DNA of 64,000 nucleotides. Origin: Casuarius casuarius (Eukaryota; Chordata; Aves; Casuariiformes; Casuariidae). The stretch spans positions 2,581 to 66,580 of the forward strand of contig PTFA01000192.1 in assembly GCA_003342895.1 (NCBI GenBank), read 5' to 3'. Under the pieces are notes generated by a model, which did not search any database, was not told where the DNA came from, and was given only the letters and a program-made list of their open reading frames with translations. This document shows, piece after piece, positions 21,671 through 33,870 of the stretch; positions within the stretch are counted from its first letter, which is position 1; each line of letters begins with the position of its first letter. The position numbers and the translations under genes are program-made.

Positions 21671-24600
21671 TTTGTCAGTGGCTTGGCGAGCAGTCATACA
21701 ATAAAGGGAATATTCCAGGTCCACTGCAAGGATTAGACAGGCAGAAAAGTTGACAATGACCTGTAACAGCACTGAGGAGCCAGGCACCAATGACCCTCCT
21801 TGATAGGACATGGGCTGTTGCCTCCGCTTCTCTTCCCCTCTCTCCTGAGACCGCTCCTGCTGCAGATCTTTTTTCAGAGCAGGCTATGAAGAAGCTAACT
21901 CAGGAAAAGGTTGGAGAGCCAGCCACTCTGACAGACAGATTTTTTTTTTCCTTCTCAGTCCCCTGGAGTAAGAGTCTTGGAAGGAATCTACTCATTTATT
22001 GTGGTGTATTGGCATAATGATCACCTCAAAGGCCTTCAGCACACAAGCGCACAGAGGTGCCAGACTGTACAGTCACACACACACCCTTGATGGAAAGGCA
22101 GGGCTGAATCCATTAAGGCACTGTGCATGTGTGACAAGGGTGAGTAAAGATGCTGCAGGATTAATGATTGTTGTGAAGCCTGCATTTGCTTGTGGATAAG
22201 GATGGAGGATCTGACTGGATTTTAGAAAAGTTCTGCTACAGACTGATCAAAATGTCCTTGAATCAGATGGATTTAGCTCCTGTCTGTCTTTAAGATAGCT
22301 CCAGGTTACAATTAACCTCCTGTCTGTGGCAATAGTGGCCATCACCTACACATAGGCATACACCAGAACAAAGCCAAAACAAGGGGATATGTAAGAGAGG
22401 AGCTGTGTATGAGAGAGGACTAAAGAAAACATTGAAAATACAGTCCAATAAAAGGAAGACATGACAGACAGCAAGTGAACAAGCACTGAAAACAGCCTGG
22501 AGAAAGTTCTTTGGGTAGCATGTTAACTAATGGAGGCTGAAGCTCTGAGGAAAGAAATTACCTCCTAATGTTTAACTTCGGTAAAGGAGAGCTTTGTACC
22601 TCTTTGGAAAACAGAGGGTCTCCCCAGAGAACTTTCTGAACCCATCATTAATTTGTCTTCTTAATGGAAAACACTATACAGAAGCCTGAACTTCAGCCAA
22701 CAGCTTTACTCAGAAAGATCCAAGGCAGCCTGTGGCCATAATCCTAGAGCAGGAATCCTCTTATGCAGATCTCCTCACCCTGCAGTACATCTCCCCTTAG
22801 TGGGATACCAGATACATCCAAATAGCGTGTGCTCATTGAGGAGGTAGGAGCTGCCAATGATGACACCTGGCGTCATCACTATGTGCTGCTGCTTGTACCT
22901 TTTGCCATGCAAATCCCAGCACAGAGTTTGGGACCCTGATTTATTCTGGCCTCTTGCATATCTTAGGTCATCTAGTTTTCCCCATATTTGATAATGAAGG
23001 CCAAAGAGTTCAGCTAAACCTGGTTAAGTTACTGCTTAACAAACTAAAACATGCTGCTCGTAGGGTCTGGGAAATATCAATGTGCCAGCTCTGCTCAACG
23101 TTTTCTAAACCTCCCTCCTGGAGCATAAAGAGGACATCCTTGCACTCAGTTATCTCCTCCATCTGCTCTCTTCCTCCTTCAGCACCCCATCCCACTTTGT
23201 CTGTCTGTTTATCCTATACATTCTTCTCTTCCCAGTACTTAGCTAGCCCCAAATCAGAGGCCTGGAGTCTGAAAACCTCTACTCTCTCCCCCTCCCTCTC
23301 CCCAAAGCAGTGTGTGTGAACAATGGGTCAGCAATAGCTAGGGAGAGGACACAGAGTGCCTGCACATCCATCCCAGTCTGGCTAAGCAGAGGGAAGAGGT
23401 AAAAAGAGGTGGCAGTACTATTCAGAGAGGATGGGAAGGAACTCACCTGAGTCCTTGCTATTTCTCTTTACACTTACTTACCCTTCTTCCACCTCCTGCT
23501 CCGTTGTAGCTAGAGGGATTTTTTTCCCTGTTGACTTCCATGGCAACAGGAGCCAGCCACTAAATAGGAGCCAGTATGGCAAAGCACAGAGTAGCCTGAA
23601 ACTGCTAGGCCCAGGCACTGAGGGGTGGAGGAAACAGCACCCGCTCGAGGATCAGTTTCACTGAGATGAGGAACATCAAACAGCTCTCCCTGAACTGACA
23701 TCCATCTGTCAAAGAAGCCTGTAAAGAAAGGCAGAGCTGACAGGGGCCCCAAGGAGAATCTCATTAGAACAGTTTTAGAGGGACCTCTTGATGAGAGAAT
23801 GCTGGGGACTAGCCTCTCCCTCCCATCAGGGATCTCTCGTGCCTGTCAGTTTGTTGTCTCTCTTCTCAGCAGCTGATGGGGATGGAGAGGTAATACTGAT
23901 GGAGGTCAAGGGCATGGGAAATGTGACCAAGAAGGAGGCACTGGACAGAGGGAGAAGTAGTGGAGCATGGTGCCAGAGAGCAAGTGCACAGTGGGAACAT
24001 TCAAGGCATGACTGGCATCTTGGCTTTGAGGAGAGGGAGCTGCTGTGAAGGCAGGTTACTACAGCAAGCACCCCAGCGCTGTTCAGCCAGGCACTGCTGG
24101 GCTGCCCAAGGTGAGCCTGGATTGGTGTGAGAGTAACGCCTTGCCTCCTCATGCACACATAAGCAGAGTTGAGTACAGACAGAGATCTGACTTTTTGTTC
24201 ATAGGAGGTGGATATAGCTTTCACTCCAAGGGCATGTATGCATATATCTATAGGTTCATCAAGACCTCAGCTCAGCTGAATTAGCCCACAGCCCAGCCTG
24301 ATAGGTAGGGAAATTATTCCTCTTCCCTGGGAGCAGCAATGAGGAAGGACTGCTTTACTCCACAGACAACAGCAACATGCATGTTTGAATGGAAGAGGTA
24401 AAACCCCAGGGACATCTGGCTTTCTGGATCTGAGCCACAGCCACATGGCTCCAACACAGATCAATAATTTCCAGGAGGCTTAAAATCAGGCATTTATCTA
24501 CAGCGATACCTCTCTCCTGAGGCACTCCTGCTGGTAGTTGCATTCAGATGCTCACCCTGCAGTACAATGAGAATGTACTCAAATTCCCCAGCTAGCGCTG

Positions 24601-24740
24601 ATTCAGTAATCACAAGTGTTCATTATGCCTGCAGGGACATCCTACATATTAGGAGTGGTCAGCTGGGCCTTGCACTGTGTTCAAGTGGTCCATCAGTCTT
24701 TAGCCTCTACAACTGACCTTGCAATTGACTGCTACACAAG
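21671..24740. other. Gene-poor DNA with small motifs, no recognised gene
   Basis: No exon is recognised. Details: a poly(T) run near 21940; an inverted repeat at 22858-22878 with TGATGAC and GTCATCA arms around a 7-bp spacer; an AT-rich patch at about 22540-22680 containing ATCATTAATTTG; and a CCATGGCAAC RFX-type half-site at 23538-23547. Confidence 0.5.
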
Positions 24741-24742
24741 TT

Positions 24743-24820
24743 GATGACATCATTTGGTGTCTCTAGAGGCTCACACAGGTGATATCATTGCCTTTTTTTA
24801 AGCTGCTGCTCACAGCATCT
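24743..24820 (+). repeat. Direct repeat copy 1 with CRE-like sites
   Basis: The segment begins GATGACATCATTTGGTGTCT and runs to a TTTTTTTAAGCTGCTGCTCAC word. It aligns with 25355-25424, at 18 of the first 22 bases. The first site is a TGACATCA bZIP-like motif. Confidence 0.5.
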
Positions 24821-24934
24821 TGGTATAAATTGAAAGTATGATATTGTCTTTCTCTTCCTTAGAAAGCTCATGCCTATGGTCTGTCTTTGCAGTCATCCTT
24901 AGGGCTGGCACATACGACCTCATCCTGTTTTCTA

Positions 24935-25080
24935 AAGCAAGTGTGGGGGACCTAAAGCCCATGGACTGGGTATGACCTGCAAGTGCTCGTGAGCCAAGGA
25001 CACATCACAGATACCAAGCATACTCAAAAGATCTGCATCTGGGCAATGCAGGTGATGCCCCTGGCACAGACCAGGGTCAT
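24935..25080 (+). mobile_element. Possible hAT-type DNA transposon remnant
   Basis: The words GGGGGACCTAAAGCCCATGG, ACTGGGTATGACCTGCAAGT and GCTCGTGAGCC follow the decayed pattern of hAT elements whose ends read 'ctacggcccgcgggccggatccggcccgc'. No terminal inverted repeat or 8-bp target duplication is visible. Low-confidence resemblance. Confidence 0.25.
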
Positions 25081-25354
25081 TGCATATGTCATCGCCATCT
25101 CAGCAATACAGATCATAAACCGTGTTCCCAACAAGCAGTGAATACCACAAAAAAAAAGTGATAATACTCCCAGGGCTCTCAGAATCTCTGTGAGCAGCAC
25201 TGAAAGCCATTCAATGTTCTCACCTTGTGTTATTGCTGTGTCGTGCTAAAGGTGCTGGAAAGACCTGTTCTGTCCCCAGAAAAGAAGAGGCTCGTCAGCC
25301 CTGCACCAGGACTTTGCAGTGATGACATCACTCAGGCTTTGAAGAGCTCAGCCA

Positions 25355-25433
25355 GATGATGTCACGTGGTGTCTCTGAAAATCTGCAGTGCTGATGCCTT
25401 CCCTGGTTTTAAGGGCTTGCACAGATGACGTCA
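25355..25433 (+). repeat. Direct repeat copy 2 with a perfect CRE (TGACGTCA)
   Basis: Second copy of the repeat at 24743-24820, 612 bp away. It contains TGATGTCA at 25357-25364, overlapping a CACGTG E-box at 25363-25368, and ends at a perfect palindromic CRE, TGACGTCA, at 25426-25433. A further TGACATCA lies just upstream near 25323. Confidence 0.5.
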
Positions 25434-27059
25434 GTCAAGGAGTGAGTCAGACACCCAAATACTAGTGTTCAGTGCAAAGTCAATCACCTAGCTTCAACTT
25501 CTGCTTCAGAAGATTATATGTATCCCATAGGTCCCATGTGGTGTGTACCAGCTCTGAGCAAATGTTTCAGATACTCCAGGGCGCCAAAAATGGCCATGGA
25601 AACCAAAATCTCACCCTTTAGACCCCTAAGGGTCTGCAGCAATGGTGCCATCCCCCCATCTCTAGTGCATTCCTGGGATGTGGATGCCATTCCTCCAGCT
25701 CTTCCTCTCTTCTGAGGACAGCTGTTCAAATGCAGTGGGCTTTTCCTAGTAGCTGGCTTGCTCTGCTGTCTCTCCAGCTGGCAGAGAGCTGAGCTGCATT
25801 TTACAGTGCATGAGCACTTATGTCTCCCTCAGCCTTGCAGGACTTAGAAAGGGTCCATTGCTGAGCACTGGCCAAAACTAGCTAGTCTCCAAACATCAGG
25901 ATTGAATCCCTAACCCTCCATGGACTTTCAGCACCAGCGGAGAAAGGGATCTGAGCAGTGCCCCAGACATGACCTCTGTCCATCAGCTTTATTCCTTGCA
26001 GGTCCTTGGAAACTTCTGTATTTGCATCAAACATACTGAGGGAAGCACTGGGCTGGGAAGGTGAACACAGCTGTCAGCACACCACTGACATGCTCCACAG
26101 GTTGCATCAAATGGCTGTCATTTATCTCCAGTTTCTTCCCATAGAGCACCAGTGAGTAGTCCAAGGGAGACAGTCCCTACACTCAGAGGCATGAGGCCCA
26201 GTGCTTCCTTCTCTCCATCTCTCCATCCTCCCCTGCTTTCTTCCTGCTCTGCTACCAAAGGGTCTGGGATGTCTCACATGACAGAGGAGCTTCTTCTGCT
26301 AGGCACAGAAAAGAGGGAGAGCTCCCTAAACTCATGTGGAACAGATTTCTGAGTTTAGTACAGAAAGGCTAGACTTCAGCATCCTGAGCACCATGTACAA
26401 TAATTCCCAACCCAGCCTTGTCTGCAGTGCAGTTCAATTGGGGAAAAATGACAGGCCTAAATGATGGCAGGTGATCTTCTCTGCGGAGGCAGCAGGAGGG
26501 GTAATTCAGGGAAGGGACAAGATGTTCCCGTCTCCCTGACACTGGGAGTCTGTGGTGAGACTCTGATGGGCCTGGCCAGCTGTAGGACCTGGATGTGCTG
26601 TGCTAGCCATCTGGCTCTGCAGAGGGTGCTCTTGCAGGCAAGAGGAAGGCTGTCTGCCTCCTGCTCCAGAAACAAAGAGCACAAACATACAGAGGCAGCA
26701 GGACTGGCCGTGAGTTGCTGTCTGTCAGGGCCTTGGTCTGGTCCTCTTTGGCTTCCCAGTGTATATGTAAGGGAAAAAGTTTGTTCAGCAAGTTCCCCCC
26801 CGCTCCCATCTTCACTGCTGCGGCCTGTCCAGGTGGAGGTGTGGGCTTGGTGGGGATAGACGACAAGCAACACAACAGGCGAGCCATGTGTATGGACATG
26901 AGGCTGCTGCAATACCCCATTGACTCAGGCTAGAAGGATAAGCACACAGCTCTTAGGACTCCCCATTACCACCTGAAACCTGCTAACCCATATCAGCTCC
27001 AAGCCCCCAAAGTAGCCTTCCTGGCAGAGCAGGGTGCAACAGGCTCCGGTTCAGCTCAC
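25434..27059. other. Gene-poor DNA, no recognised gene
   Basis: Mixed composition. Open frames of 105-151 codons near 26457-26920 overlap on both strands and have no recognisable domain. A TTCAGCACC word at 25927-25935 matches the left half of the neuron-restrictive silencer element, but the right half does not match. Confidence 0.5.
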
Positions 27060-27300
27060 CACTCGCCTTCTGTCTGCCTCTCCTGCTCCATCTCACACCT
27101 ACACTGTCACTCTCTTGGGCTCTCTCACATGGTCTGTCTCTCATATGTACAAGCTCTCTCTGAGACAAACACAAAGGATACAGGACATATCTCTCTCACA
27201 CAGCGTACAGGCTCCCTCTCTCTCACATAGTGTCTGTTTCACACGCAGTGTCTCTCTTCCTCACACTTGGTGTCTCTGCCATGTACGGCTCTTTTTCTTC
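27060..27300 (+). repeat. CT-rich degenerate minisatellite
   Basis: Irregular repeats of TCTCTCACA(T/C)GGTGTCTCTC-like units, clearest at 27100-27290, with variable spacing. They keep several reading frames open by composition. Confidence 0.65.
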
Positions 27301-30300
27301 CATGTCTTTCTCTTTCTGGCAGAGGTGGGAGTTTCAGGGAACGAGGCTCTATCTTCTGTTCATAGCATCCTGCCTCCTGCCAGTCTGTACCATTTGTTTT
27401 CCTGTAGTACTACTAGTTTCTTTGTTCAGGGCTCTGTTCCCTCCCTTCCTGGCTCAGCAGGACTGTGACAATATAGGTAATTCCAAGAGGTTCTTCCATT
27501 GCAACAGGAACCAGAGCAATGTCTTCTGACTCTTATGGCTTAGGACAAAACATGTCCCAGTATCGAGGATTCTCCAGATGTGCCTTAATTTGCATGTACA
27601 TGAGGGTTTGATTTTGCTTTAAACACTGATTTCTTTGGCTGCACTACCTGTCAGAAAGCGATGCTCCCACAATATGTCAGGTTCACATGAGTCCACCTGA
27701 TTGCCAGGTGAGCTTAATGTGAAAATAAGCTATACAATAGCAAAGTAAGGGTTGGGTTTTTGGTTATAACACTGGAAATGCAGCTTGGATCAGCTCTGGA
27801 AGGCTAAACATTCAAATACAGCTCAGCTTGGAAGAAAAGCTGATCCTCTTCCTCCTTATTCCGGGTGTAGATTATAACAGTGGGTGCAAATGAATCATCA
27901 AAGCAATTCCTAAATCTTGTACTTCCCTTCCTTCCCAGCTCACCAATCAAATTAGGGTATGGTTTTGTATTTACAGCTAGGTCTTTGTAAAAATAAGAAT
28001 TCATATTTTAACAGCAGTGCTATTCTAAGTCTGATGTCTGAAGATTGTGAGAGTGGCAGGGTTTGTAGAGAAAGGTCGGCTATGATATAGTCATAAAAAA
28101 ATTGGACAGGATTTCAGGCACATGGACAGGTCTGGAGGAGATAAATGCAGCAGCTTCGAAACAGAGCTTGTCCATTTTTCCAGTTAATTTGGCTCGTCCC
28201 AAAAAAGACATTTATCTCCCTCTATAAACCTTGCCTCTAACAAAGCATTGTTCCAAGTTGGCAGGAATCAGAAATACATGGATTCCTCACAGCAGCATTA
28301 CCTGTCTCAGAGCAGCATATCTCTAAGAAGACAGAGGAATTTCAGTTTCCTTCCACACTTCCCAGATGACATGAACTTTCCCATGGCTTCATGTAGGCTT
28401 ACACCTTCCATAATATCAAAAGTATCATCTAGATAATGTTCTGATAGTTTCACAACTGCAGATATAGATGACATTTGGGTGCATCTTATCCCCCATTTTT
28501 GTGAGTTCTGGACAGTCACAGGGAACTCACCTGGAGGCTTTTTCAGAGAAACTCAGCACTGTGTCCCATGGATGAGTAGCACAGAGCATACCTTACATCT
28601 GCTTAAGAGAGGATGTGAAGCTGACCACAGACGAGGTCATTAGCACATCTAGCACAGACCTATGTCTCTCAAGATCAATTCCTCAGGGACTTTCCTGGCT
28701 CAGGATTAATCTTCGTTCTGAAGGCGCTTTAGGGCATTGAGCCATCTATTTCAGTTTCTTCCTTGTTTATTTTAACCAATAAATTCCTGATTTCTTACAT
28801 CCTTCCACTTCTGTGTCTTTCATTGTCAGAAAGCCCTGACATCGGCATTCTTGTCACAAGGCAAGTTTTGCTATTAGGAGAATCCCCCTCGCTCACATGA
28901 CCTGATGCACCAGGCATGGCCTTGATCTCAGCACCTGCCAAGATGCTGGCCCAGACAGTTAGGAAGATTCTGGTGCCCAAGGCAACCATGTCTCTGGGGC
29001 TACCCTGGCTTATATGGTTTTATCTGATGAGAAGTCCAAGCTAAATGTAATTTTGTCTCCTGTTCATTTGCCTGATTGCCACTGCATTTTATGCAAGCGT
29101 TTGCTGTGTCCTGGGAGGACCATCAATAGCAGCTGCAAAAGTCCTGTCCTGAAACCCTGAATCTCACTGCTGGAATTCTGGGAAACTTTAGATGCAGCTG
29201 TTTTCCCATCAGGTCTGTCGGACGGTCTTAGCATCAGGCTAAGAGTTACCTGGCATTTTACACCTCTGCAGCAGCCTTGCTGGGTAGACCTTGGCACAAG
29301 GCTGTCAGGAGTTCCATGACAGAAATGCAGAAGAATGGATGTACAGGATCAACATGAAGGTCCACCTACCTGTGTCCTGTCTCTGACAATGGTCACAAGT
29401 GGCTGTTTGAGAAAGAGCAGGGCTTGAGCATTCCTTGTTTTCTTTTCCCAGCTTCTGGTCATCAGCAGTTTAGAGACTTCCAGAGGTTTGGTTCAAGCTG
29501 ACTACTTCTGTTCCCCAGGATATTTCCTTGGTTTGGAAGAAAGGCCATGTTCCCTGAGCAGATACATTTGCCCCATCTGCATGGTGGCCATCTGGTATCT
29601 GATCATGCAGAGACCAGAAAATATGTGCCTTCTTCCATTGGGCTTTGTTCTCACCAGAGGCTACAATGTGCTGGTGAAGGAAGAGTGGCTGTGAGGGCTT
29701 CCTCATCTGGAGGATAAGAAACACTGACATCTGGTTGCCTCTGTGGTTAGAGACCAATGGCTTCCTTCAGGGAATGTTTCTGGTAACAAACTCCTGGATT
29801 TGAACTGTCCCAGGAATTTCAGTAACTGAGAGGAGGAGCTGTCCCATAGAGGGGAACCCTTCCTCCGCAACCCTGTTACCATTTATATTATCTTGTGAAG
29901 CGCACGTGCTCACCACGACGCACCAGAGGAGACCTGCTGCAGCTACAGAGCCTGATCATGGTAGAGTCTGACTTCAGAACATCACTAGTTGACAGCACAG
30001 CCACAGCCTCTGCGTTGCTCGGGGACTCTGTGTCCCAGACCATACCACTCAGATGGGGCTATGATATCCTGGTGAGGGAGAGAGAGCAGATGTGGTGCAC
30101 AGCAGGCCCACACACCCACGAAGCCTCTGCTAGAAGGAACGCTCCATTGCTACCACTCTGCCATCACCTCTTCCCCAGTCTCCTCTCTGTTTGCAGCCCC
30201 ACTCTGCTCCAAGACCCAATACTGCCTCATCACCACCACATGAAGAGCCATCTCAAGCACTGGGAAAGCAAATGCCCATCTCTCCACCCTCTTTTCAGCT

Positions 30301-33300
30301 TGAGGAATAACAACAGAAGAGTGCAGTGAAATAGCTGAAAATCCTGCTGTAGAACAGCCAGTTCAGCTAGATTCTGAGGCATTCTTCTTTTACTTAGACA
30401 TCTTGTGTCTATCATTGCTGCACTAGGAGACCTTGATTTTCAGCTGAGAGCTTATTTACTAGGAAACTTTGGAGTCTGGTTTTAGAGACCCTTCACTTTA
30501 CTCCAAGTCTCGCTTAATCTGAGAGCAAGGTTCTGTGTCCAAAATGCTCCATTCATTGCCCTAAAGTTATTTTTCTTTCCTGACTCAGCCTAGGACAACA
30601 CTGAGTGGAGAGGAGCCCTTTGTATGTGTGCTTGTATGTATATGACATCTTAAGTTAGTTTCATATATTGAGTATATCTCAGCTGCATTCCAGAGTCTAC
30701 CCCACTGCAGTCTAGGCATGTTGTGGCTAGCTGAGCATCTTAGCAGGACTTTAGTTAGTGCATTATGGTGAATCTTTGCTCTGGCAAGTTTTGCCTTGTT
30801 TTATCCCTTTCTGAGCAACGAGCTTGTATTTTTTGCGTAGTTTTTTTGTTGGGGAGGCTGGTTGTTTTTGCTCTCGGAGTCCAACACTGGATTGGGGCCC
30901 TCTGCTGCTACACACTCAGTCACACAAACAAGCCTTTCCAGAAAGTGACCCCTTCTTACAGGAGCAGGCTACGCAAGCCAGAGCAGAATTGTCACCTGGC
31001 AGTTCTGGGTGGCTGACTGCCCTTTAGAGCCTTGTGGAAGTTGTTTGATTCTTGGTTTCCGTGGATGTTGCCCAGTCAAGTTCTGTTTTCCAGCTCAGCT
31101 CCCTGCAGCAGTGGAGGGAGCGGTGGGTACCAGTGAGGGACCTTCCTTCCACCCTCCCCCTCCAAGGTCAGAGCTCAGCACACCCCAGCTCCACAGGGAG
31201 AAAGACAAGTTCCACCTTTACCATGTTAGCCATTAATCCTTGGCATCATCTGGGCTGACCTGCCACCTTGGGGTCTCTTTTTGCCTGCTGGCTTTTAGAA
31301 GAGCTACTGGTGTTGCTGCAACAAAGGCAGGACTCCCATCAGCAGGTGCTGAAAACTGGCCTTCTTCCCTCAGGTGCATTTGCCCCACCACCATGTCCCC
31401 TAGCTGTCCCACTACAATCTGTGCCCAGTTTTGCTCCTCACTCTCCCACGCAGTTTGCTCCATCCCTGAACCTCCAACCCTGCTAAGGAGGGAGAACACC
31501 CTTTTCCTGTCCACCACCATCAATGCCAGTGCCACCTCCTATTCTTCCCCTCTGCACCAGTGGCAACATTCCCTGCAAGGAGGGCACTGTTCTCATGTAG
31601 TATGGAAACATAGCCCTGGAAAGCCTCTAATTAGCCTTAATTAGTTAATTCACAGCCTCATCCTGGCAGCTCTTGCCATGAAGTGCTCAACAGACAGTGT
31701 CAAAAATACCTATTATCTCCCTGGCTGCCACTTCAGAAGCAGAGAGCAAAGAAATGGGTGTCACAGGCAGGAGTTCTGGTAGATGATGGTAGCAGGAGAG
31801 ATGGAGAAAATGTATTGGAGGGAAACTGAGACAACAGCTCTCTCCCTACCTTACCAGAAGTGGCTGAGAAGCTGGGATCTCATCTGTCTACTGGCCCAGT
31901 GACCCCCTGAGCAGTTCCCAGAGTAAAGCCACTTTTCCTCCAGACAAGAGGATGGCATGGGAATAAGTAGCAGCTCTGCTTTGATTGAAAAACCCCATAC
32001 ACAACAGGTACAGCCACTTCAGCCTTTACAGCTTTAACCTGGTAGGTCCAACCTCTCTTTGCCCTCATGAATCAGCCCTGTAAAACAGTTTGGCTTGGCT
32101 TGGCCATTTTCATCAGGCAGCTGCATCACTGTCCTGCAGCTCGGGACCTGGGCCTGACAGTGCACACACCCGGCTCAGTGATTAGGAATCCCCACGCACA
32201 CCCATATCCTCACCTCTGGATCAACTCCAGACATTCAAGCAGGGAAAGAACAGAGTAAGGAAATGCCCATGCCTGTGTGAGGACGTGACAGCTGATAGCT
32301 GGGGCAGTTCTGTGCTTATTTGCTCACAAGTCTGTGGGTAAAGCTACGCTCCCTGTCTGGCCATGCTTCTCCCTCCTTCAGCCATTTCACATCAGAAGTC
32401 CTCAGCCTCCCCCACCCTTTATTCAAGCTCTATCTTGCTATTCAGCTCCCGTTTGTCCCTCAGTACTCATGGCAGCACCTCCCCTGTCGTTGGAGCTGGA
32501 GCAGGACGAGCGGGAGAAGGCACTGGGCTGCAAAATTGGGTGCAGAAGTTGCAATGAATTCTTAATGATGCCCTTTCTGGCAATTTATACAGAGAGATGG
32601 AGCCGAATGCTTTTTTTTTTTTTTAAGTGTTTCTTATTTAAAAAGTGATGAGGCTTTTCCACAGCAGCATTGGCTGGATCCCTGATTACTTCTGCCTTTG
32701 TTAGCAAGAGTCACCAGTACAACTCCTTGGACTCACTTTCAATGCTATTCCTTCTTCCTTGCAAGATGTATGTTAGCTATCAGTCCCTGACTAGCTTGGC
32801 AATCCCACTTTGAGAAGTACCATATAACCATATTCAGACAGCCCCTATCCCAGAGAGTTTGATGAGGGAAGGGAGGACACAGATCCTTGTTTGATACTTG
32901 GGAAGCAGGAATGCAGCAATTCTGCACCCTGCTATAGTCTCATAAAACCTGTAGCAGAAACAAAAGTTCATCAATACAGCACAGCACCACCGACACTAAT
33001 CCATCCCTTGTCCCAAGTAGGTATGTGAGCCTGCGCCCTGTGTATTCAAGCGCTCCTTCTATCTCCCTTATCCTTTCACTCCTAAATCTTTCACCCTCAA
33101 GCTGTTCAGGTTTGCATTCTCTCTCTCTCTGTTTCCCCTAAGCATGAGAAGGGAGATGTCCAGGTTGTTCAGTGGCATCCTCCATTCCTCAGCTGAGGGT
33201 GGGTACAGCCTGTGCGCTTGCACTCCCAAATCCCTTTAGGTTCTGTGTGTATCTCACTCTGTCCTCCAGTTCTACATTACACGCAACTTTGTGTTTTAAT

Positions 33301-33778
33301 TAAGAGCATGTCCAAGAGCTGGGGAAAGATGTCAGCTTGACTGTTCCCTAGACTGCACTGCTCTCCTCCCTCTGAGGGACAGACCTTGGGACAAATACTA
33401 GCAGTATGGCCGTCACACCCTGATCCATTTGGTCACTGCCCTGCACATCTCTTGGTCAGTGAACCCACTGGAACCAGCAGTATCTGGGGGGAGAGATTCC
33501 CCACTCTGCTCCTGTAGGCCTTGCCTGACTCTGAGGAATCACAATTGCTCAGGGTCCCCAGGGCACTGCAGCTTCAGAGAGCAGTGACCTCTCCCCTGAT
33601 CTGACCTGGCTATTGTAGAAGCCTCCAGGAACTGGATAGGAAATCAAGGCTCACAGGGGATGTTACCCTTGTAGGGGAAACAGACTTCATCTGCCAAGCT
33701 ACAGTTCCTCCAGGGGACCACAGGAGCTCTTCCACGCCTGACAGTCCAGGAGAGGGCACTATTACCCACATGCAATTC
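27301..33778. other. Gene-poor DNA, no confidently recognised gene
   Basis: Stretches at 27540-28010 are richer in AT. Positions 28680-30330 have moderate CpG retention and could include an old retroelement that I cannot classify. A possible exon-like segment with a good 3' splice site starts at 32464. A 14-base poly(T) lies at about 32611-32624. None of this supports a gene call. Confidence 0.45.
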
Positions 33779-33822
33779 TCTCTCTCTCCCTCCCTCTCTC
33801 TCACGCACACACACGCGTGTGC

Positions 33823-33870
<48 letters not shown>
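33779..33870 (+). repeat. Compound microsatellite (CT)n-(CGTG/CG)n-(CA)n, Z-DNA prone
   Basis: A CT-rich run is followed by CACACACGCGTG and GCGCGTGCGCGCGCG, then a pure (CA)n of about 17 units. From about 33803 to 33868 purines and pyrimidines alternate almost without a break, including a CG-repeat core. Alternating CG/CA is the classic sequence type for left-handed DNA. Confidence 0.92.

Noticed and set aside
25927..25950. Neuron-restrictive silencer (RE1) site
   Set aside because: Only the left half TTCAGCACC matches; the right half does not.
28680..30330. Possible decayed retroelement coding region
   Set aside because: Some CpG retention and open stretches, but no reverse transcriptase, gag or integrase motif could be identified.
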